Source: Chitinophaga rhizosphaerae (lineage in GTDB: Bacteria; Bacteroidota; Bacteroidia; Chitinophagales; Chitinophagaceae). Taken from it: a stretch of DNA of 64,000 nt. The notes under the pieces are model-generated. The model did no database searches. It had not been told where the DNA came from and was given only the letters and a program-made list of their open reading frames with translations. The stretch's first letter is position 1; every line of letters starts with the position of its first letter. Positions 59,604 to 64,000 of this stretch are shown here, in pieces. Made by a program: the position numbers and the translations under genes. The stretch is taken from positions 372,001-436,000 of the forward strand of contig NZ_RXLO01000004.1 in NCBI RefSeq assembly GCF_003958645.1. The letters are read 5' to 3'.

Positions 59604-62096
59604 TTATTTCCACTCCACGGCCTTCTTTTGTTCGCGCAGTTGTTCGAATTTGACGCTGGGGTCTTTTTCTTCCGGTGCGTCCACGAAATGCGTGAAGCGC
59701 TTGCGTAGCGCGGGCGTTTCCACCACTTCGCGCCATTCGCATTTGTAACTGTCTACCAGCGCCTGCATTTCGCGCTCCAGTTCCCCGGCGATGCCCAAAC
59801 TATCTTTCACCACCACATTCCGCAGGTAATCGATGCCGCCTTCCATTTTGTTGAGCCAGGTAGCGGTACGGGTGAGCGGATCGGCGGTTTTGATGTAGAA
59901 CATGAGGAACCGGTCTATGTACTGAATGCAGGTTTCGCTATCGAGATCGGCCGCCAGTAGCAGTGCGTGCTGGGGCTTGGAACCACCGTTCCCGCAGACG
60001 TACAGATTCCAGCCTTTCTCCGTGGCGATGATCCCGAAATCTTTCGACTGCGCCTCCGCGCATTCCCGGATACATCCCGAAACGGCGGATTTGATTTTGT
60101 GCGGCGCCCGCAATCCACGGTACCTTTCTTCCACCCTGATGGCATAGCTCACACTGTCGTGCAGCCCGAAGCGGCACCAGGTAGACCCCACGCAACTTTT
60201 AACCGTCCGCAGGGCCTTCCCGTATGCGTGCCCGCTTTCGAACCCTTCCGCGATCAGTTCTTCCCAGATCAGCGGCAGGTCGCCGACGTGCGCGCCGAAC
60301 ATGTCGATACGCTGGCCGCCGGTAATTTTGGTGTATAGATTATATTTCTCCGCGATGCGGCCAATGGCCATGAGTTTCTGCGGAGTGATCTCCCCTCCGG
60401 GGATGCGGGGCACCACGGAATAGGTGCCTCCTTTCTGTATATTGGCTAAATACCTGTCGTTGGAATCCTGCGCCGTATCGTTGCCTTTCGCTAAAATCAT
60501 ATCACCCCACAAACTCGCCAGGATAGACGACACCGCGGGCTTGCAAACCTCGCACCCGTCTCCGTGCCCGATACTGTCCAGCACCTCGTCGTAACTATGC
60601 AGGCTGCGGATTTTAATGAGATCGAACAGTTCCTGCCGCGAATACCCGAAATGCTCGCACAATACATTGCGCACATATTTGCCCTGCGATTTCAGCGTGT
60701 AGGTGATGAGGTCCTTCACCATTGGCGCGCATCCACCGCAGGATGTGGAGGCGCCGGTACATTTTTTCACGGCGTTGAACGTTTCGTGGCCATCTTCCAC
60801 CGCCTGGCAAATCGCGGATTTGGACACGCTTTCGCAGGAGCAGATCATGGCGTCGGGCGGGAGGCCGAGCGCGCCGGCCGCGGCTTCGCCGGTGGAGCGC
60901 GCGCCCAGCAGCTCGTCTTCCGGCTTGCCGGTGATCTTCATTTTATTCTTGACTTTCTGCAGCAGCATGTTGTACGCCGATGCGTCGCCGATGAGGATAC
61001 CGCCGAGGAGATATTGCCCGTCTCCGGTCATATTGATGCGCTTGTACACGCCGGCCACCTGGTCTTCGAACACGATCACGCGGCAGGAATCGGGCGGCGG
61101 GAACGGGTCGCCGAAGCTGGCCACGTCTACGCCTACGAGTTTCAGTTTGGTGCTCATGTCGAACCCGCCGAAAGTGCGGTTGCCGCCGAGAATATTGTCG
61201 ATGGCGATGTCGGCCATTTCATAACCCGGCGCCACGAGGCCGTAAATGATGTGCTGGTACAGGGCGCATTCGCCGATGGCGTAGATGTTGGCATGGGTGG
61301 TCTGCATCCGGTCATTCACCACAATGCCCCCGCGCGATCCGGTTTCGAGGCCGGCGGAAGCGGCGAGCTCGTCGCGCGGACGGATGCCGGCAGAAATGAC
61401 GATCATATCTGCGGGGATGGACGAGCCGTCTTCGAACCCGACGCCGGTGGCCGTTCCGTCTCCGAGGATGGCGGTGGTGTAGGCGTTGGTGCGGATCTTC
61501 AGGCCGAGGGTTTCGAGTTGTTGCTGGAGGATGGCCGAACCGTTCTGGTCGATCTGGCGGGGCATGAGCCTGGGCGCATATTCCACGATGGTGGTGTCTG
61601 CGATGCCGAGGTCCAGGCAGGATTTGGCGGCTTCCAGCCCGAGGAGGCCGCCGCCGATCACTGCGGCGCGCCGGGCTTTCCGGGCGGCGGTTTTCATGTG
61701 GTCGAGATCGTCGAGCGTACGGTAAACGAACACGCCTTTCTGATCGGTGCCGGGCATAGGCGGAACGAAGGCGGATGAGCCGGTGGCGAATACGAGGATA
61801 TCGTACGGTTCGGTGATGCCGGATTTGGCGGTGACGGTCTGGAGGCCGGGGGAGATGTGGTGGACGGGGTCTCCGAGATGGAGGCGGACGCCATTGTCGG
61901 TGTACCAGGACTTGGGAGCGAGGAGGAGGTCGGCGGCGGACTTTCCGTCGAAATAGCTGCTGAGGTGGACGCGGTCGTAGGCGGGGAGGCGCTCTTCGCC
62001 GAAGACGACGAGCTCCAGGCCGGGGACTTTCCTTTCAACGAGTTTCCGGCAGAATTTAAAGCCGACCATGCCGTTTCCGATGACGACGATTTTCAT
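59604..62096 (-). CDS. nirB: Nitrite reductase [NAD(P)H] large subunit NirB
   Basis: 830 aa, normal length. N-terminal FAD/NAD-binding reductase (about 1-310: VVIGNGMVGFKFCRKL, RAAVIGGGLLGLEAAKSCLD, VISAGIRPRDELA). A BFD-like [2Fe-2S] domain follows (about 415-465: MICSCESVSKSAICQAVEDG, TGASTSCGGCAPMV). Then come sulfite/nitrite reductase ferredoxin-like repeats and the 4Fe-4S/siroheme site (TVKSCVGSTWCRFGLHDSV and AVSGCIRECAEAQ). It needs siroheme; the divergent uroporphyrinogen-III methyltransferase makes its precursor. An FNR-type palindrome lies 108 bp upstream of the start. Confidence 0.97.
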   Translation of the reverse strand: MKIVVIGNGMVGFKFCRKLVERKVPGLELVVFGEERLPAYDRVHLSSYFDGKSAADLLLAPKSWYTDNGVRLHLGDPVHHISPGLQTVTAKSGITEPYDILVFATGSSAFVPPMPGTDQKGVFVYRTLDDLDHMKTAARKARRAAVIGGGLLGLEAAKSCLDLGIADTTIVEYAPRLMPRQIDQNGSAILQQQLETLGLKIRTNAYTTAILGDGTATGVGFEDGSSIPADMIVISAGIRPRDELAASAGLETGSRGGIVVNDRMQTTHANIYAIGECALYQHIIYGLVAPGYEMADIAIDNILGGNRTFGGFDMSTKLKLVGVDVASFGDPFPPPDSCRVIVFEDQVAGVYKRINMTGDGQYLLGGILIGDASAYNMLLQKVKNKMKITGKPEDELLGARSTGEAAAGALGLPPDAMICSCESVSKSAICQAVEDGHETFNAVKKCTGASTSCGGCAPMVKDLITYTLKSQGKYVRNVLCEHFGYSRQELFDLIKIRSLHSYDEVLDSIGHGDGCEVCKPAVSSILASLWGDMILAKGNDTAQDSNDRYLANIQKGGTYSVVPRIPGGEITPQKLMAIGRIAEKYNLYTKITGGQRIDMFGAHVGDLPLIWEELIAEGFESGHAYGKALRTVKSCVGSTWCRFGLHDSVSYAIRVEERYRGLRAPHKIKSAVSGCIRECAEAQSKDFGIIATEKGWNLYVCGNGGSKPQHALLLAADLDSETCIQYIDRFLMFYIKTADPLTRTATWLNKMEGGIDYLRNVVVKDSLGIAGELEREMQALVDSYKCEWREVVETPALRKRFTHFVDAPEEKDPSVKFEQLREQKKAVEWK

Positions 62097-62203
62097 GGGA
62101 GGAAGTTTGAAAGATTTACATTATAATATTTTCTATATAGACTTTGTTACGACCAATCAGCAATTTTTCAAGCAAAAACTATCGAAATAATCAAATTAAA
62201 CAA

Positions 62204-62215
62204 TGATTCATATCA
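62204..62215. promoter_or_regulatory. FNR/CRP-type palindrome between nirB and cobA
   Basis: TGAT-TCAT-ATCA, the TGAT-N4-ATCA core of FNR sites, lies midway in the 200-bp AT-rich divergent promoter region. The adjacent FNR-like regulator gene makes it a likely self and operon target. Confidence 0.65.
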
Positions 62216-62296
62216 TGAATTTACGCTTCGATCTATTATTTTTATAGCGATTCACTTAATTTATGTCAGATAAATATTTTTATAATTTGTTTTGCC

Positions 62297-63091
62297 ATGG
62301 TACAACCGATGCTTAGTCTTGTGGGCGCCGGACCGGGGGATCCGGACCTCATCACCCTGAAAGCGATCAAAACCCTCCGCACCGCGGACGTCATATTATA
62401 TGATGCGCTCGCCAGCGAAGCGCTCCTCCGCTACGCCCGCCCCGGCGCACTTTGCCGCTCCGTCGGCAAACGCGCCGGCCGCCACGCCGTTCCCCAGGAA
62501 GAAATCAACCGCCTCATCGTTCATTACGCGCTGTCGCACGGCCATGTGGTCCGCCTCAAAGGCGGCGACCCCTTCCTTTTCGGGCGGGCCGAAGAAGAAA
62601 TACGCGCCGCCCGCGAAGCGGGCATTCCCGTCTCCACCGTTCCAGGCATCACCAGCGCCGTAGCGGCCCCGGCTTCACAAGGCATTCCGCTCACGGCCCG
62701 CGGCCTCCACGAATCCTGCTGGATCACCACCGGCACCACCCGCAGCGGGCACATCTCGGCAGACATCGCCCTGGCCGCACGATCTTCCGCCACCGTTGTG
62801 GTGCTCATGGGCATGGGCCACCTCCGCGAAATCATGGACATCTTTTCCGCCAACGGCAAATCCGCCACCCCGGTTGCCATCATCCAGTCGGCCACCACGG
62901 TCGAAGAACGCTGCATCACCGGCTGCGTCCACGATATCGCCGACGCCGCAGCGGAAGCAGGGATGGGAAGCCCGGCGGTCATCATCATCGGCGAAACCGT
63001 TCATCTGCACCCGACTTTATGGAGAGAATATGTTAATTTGACCCCCCAGATCAACGAGCCGCCACATGAAAACCGCCAAACAAGCCTGTAA
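62297..63091 (+). CDS. cobA: Uroporphyrinogen-III C-methyltransferase
   Basis: 264 aa. The SAM-methylase signatures are SLVGAGPGDPDLITLKAIKT, DVILYDALASEALLRYARPG, HAVPQEEINRLIV, VVRLKGGDPFLFGRAEEEI and VPGITSAVAAPASQGIPLTA. There is no CysG-type precorrin oxidase/ferrochelatase part, so it makes precorrin-2 only. Placed divergently from nirB, it most likely supplies siroheme for nitrite reductase; a link to cobalamin is less likely here. The frame overlaps the next gene's first start by 26 bp. Confidence 0.95.
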   Translation: MVQPMLSLVGAGPGDPDLITLKAIKTLRTADVILYDALASEALLRYARPGALCRSVGKRAGRHAVPQEEINRLIVHYALSHGHVVRLKGGDPFLFGRAEEEIRAAREAGIPVSTVPGITSAVAAPASQGIPLTARGLHESCWITTGTTRSGHISADIALAARSSATVVVLMGMGHLREIMDIFSANGKSATPVAIIQSATTVEERCITGCVHDIADAAAEAGMGSPAVIIIGETVHLHPTLWREYVNLTPQINEPPHENRQTSL

Positions 63092-63770
63092 CATGGACAC
63101 CTGCCTGCTGTGCAAACTTTGCCTGCCGGCCTGGAAGCCTGCCGTAGCCACCCACAGAAAGAATTTCACCCTCAAAAAAGGCGAAATGCTCTTTTCCGAA
63201 GGCGATCCGGTGAACGGTATCTATTTCATTAATGAAGGAGGGATGAAAGTGCACAAGCAATGGGGCCGCGAGAAAGAATTGATCGTCCGCTTCGCGGGAG
63301 CAGGCGATATCGTAGGGCACCGCGGCATCGGGACAGACCTCGTCTACCCCGTTTCCGCCACCGCGCTGGAAACTTCCACCGTCTGCTATTTCGACCTGGA
63401 TTTCTTCCAAAGCACGCTGCAGGTCAACACGCCGCTATTATATGAACTGATGATGTTCTACGCCCGCGAACTGCAGGAATCTGAAAAACGCATGCGCAAC
63501 CTGGCACATATGCCCGTGAAAGGGCGCATCGCCGCCGCACTTCTACATCTCGAGAAAAAATTCGGTACGGAAAACGGGCACATCGATTTCCCCCTCACCC
63601 GGCAAGACATCGCCTCTTATACCGGCACCACGTACGAAACGGCCTGGCGCATGCTGCAGGAACTGGCGAAAGAAGGGATGATTTCGCTGGAAGTCAAACG
63701 CTACGCCGTGCTGGACCAGGAGGCGGTGCGGACCTACATCCTCTCGCAGGAAGCAGGTGAAATTCCCTGA
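63066..63770 (+). CDS. Crp/Fnr-family regulator with N-terminal cysteine cluster
   Basis: 234 aa from ATG 63066, or 225 aa from ATG 63093, just past the cobA stop. Cyclic-nucleotide-binding-like sensor domain (about 30-140: FTLKKGEMLFSEGDPVNGIY), dimerisation helix, and winged HTH (about 165-225: FPLTRQDIASYTGTTYETAW). The N-terminal part holds cysteines at 8, 13, 16 and 19 (CNMDTCLLCKLC), recalling the Fe-S ligands of oxygen-sensing FNR. It probably controls the nir operon, since an FNR-type site lies in the divergent promoter. The cysteines after the 63093 start (three of four) remain in either version. Confidence 0.9.
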   Translation: MKTAKQACNMDTCLLCKLCLPAWKPAVATHRKNFTLKKGEMLFSEGDPVNGIYFINEGGMKVHKQWGREKELIVRFAGAGDIVGHRGIGTDLVYPVSATALETSTVCYFDLDFFQSTLQVNTPLLYELMMFYARELQESEKRMRNLAHMPVKGRIAAALLHLEKKFGTENGHIDFPLTRQDIASYTGTTYETAWRMLQELAKEGMISLEVKRYAVLDQEAVRTYILSQEAGEIP

Positions 63771-63801
63771 AAAAGGAAAGGCACTCCTTCCCGGAGCGCC
63801 T
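63771..63801 (-). terminator. Terminator of the right-edge minus-strand gene
   Basis: AGGCGCTCC and GGAGTGCCT (minus strand) with a GGGAA loop form a 9-bp stem with one mismatch, followed by TTCCTTTTT. It serves the gene ending at 63830 and may also slow transcription from the regulator gene. Confidence 0.65.
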
Positions 63802-63829
63802 CTCGCTATACTCAAACTAACCAGACAGA

Positions 63830-64000
63830 TTAAACCGGTACTTTCACCGCCAGCGTGCCTTCCGCTTCATTCAGCTCGAAAGTGCCACCCTGCAATTCGG
63901 CGAGGTACCCGATGAGCCGGCACATCCGCTGGTCCAGCGCCGGGCGGCCAGGCGCGGGCAATGTGCCCGTCAGCTCGAAATATTCGCCGTTCACCGAAAA
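63830..64000 (-). CDS. C-terminal fragment of an unidentified protein
   Basis: The last 56 codons of a minus-strand gene whose start is outside the window; stop TAA at 63830-63832. The fragment includes LDQRMCRLIGYLAELQGGTF and ends GTLAVKVPV. The GGTFEL...GTLAVKVPV ending is like the last strands of a histidine-kinase ATPase domain, but the fragment is too short to decide. Confidence 0.55.
   Translation of the reverse strand, partial: FSVNGEYFELTGTLPAPGRPALDQRMCRLIGYLAELQGGTFELNEAEGTLAVKVPV

Noticed and set aside
60564..61778. Plus-strand 404-codon frame opposite nirB
   Set aside because: Antisense shadow; NirB motifs are continuous on the minus strand.
1..64000. CRISPR array or cas genes
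   Set aside because: No regularly spaced repeats with unique spacers; the only tandem arrays are the 10-bp iteron-like repeats and short pairs.
1..64000. Insertion sequences
   Set aside because: No transposase-like protein was found; the only recombinase is the tyrosine integrase at 33759.

Overview
The window looks like a chromosome segment from a Bacteroidota bacterium, most likely the Chitinophaga group. The signs are three SusC/SusD-type outer-membrane uptake systems, a FecR/ECF-sigma pair, an integrase with the Bacteroidetes-type GMN motif, HmuY lipoproteins, a TAnnTTTG-type promoter in front of tRNA-Asn, and weak or absent Shine-Dalgarno sequences. The backbone is GC-rich. The accessory blocks at about 19.7-25.5 kb, 30.7-33.7 kb and 45.8-48.8 kb are clearly AT-richer. 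Genus is an inference; no rRNA or marker gene is present.

Left backbone (1-19.6 kb): a SusC receptor with an N-terminal STN domain, cut by the window edge, and its FecR anti-sigma factor with a divergent ECF sigma factor. Then a GH9 glycosidase, an L,D-transpeptidase-like protein, a tiny lipoprotein, a LytTR regulator, an S41 protease and a membrane-bound AraC regulator. After an 830-bp intergenic region full of RNA-like structure and tRNA-like repeats comes a carbohydrate-use operon (SusC, SusD, GH31) with a DUF6377-type regulator upstream.

Integrative element (19,589-35,331): a 15.7-kb mobilizable element sits in tRNA-Asn, bounded by identical 43-bp copies of the tRNA 3' part exactly 15,700 bp apart. 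Its mobility genes are a tyrosine integrase, excisionase-like HTH protein, primase-like Toprim protein, MobC and a relaxase, with a candidate oriT. Its cargo is defence-like: a putative AbiC-type abortive-infection protein, a two-gene short prokaryotic Argonaute system, a small XRE regulator, a ParS/Xre-RES toxin-antitoxin pair and an AlbA_2 (Schlafen-like) ATPase-fold protein. The standout is the Argonaute partner, a 906-aa protein that joins SIR2, a RecG-C/GHKL ATPase-like domain and APAZ.

Middle backbone (35.3-45.6 kb): a HAD phosphatase, a membrane protein, another SusC/SusD pair with a DeoR regulator, two glycosyltransferases and a secreted SGNH hydrolase. An AT-rich EcoRII-type restriction-modification island (Vsr, C5 methylase, type IIE nuclease; 45.9-48.8 kb) follows.

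Right backbone (48.8-64 kb): a haem-acquisition locus (five surface lipoproteins including two or three HmuY-like ones, an IsdG-like monooxygenase, a 40-aa membrane peptide, a PchR-type AraC regulator and a TonB receptor). Then a nitrite-assimilation locus (NirB, NirD, a porin and a formate/nitrite channel) diverges from uroporphyrinogen-III methyltransferase (siroheme for NirB) and an FNR-like regulator, with an FNR-type palindrome between them. The window ends in a fragment of an unidentified gene.
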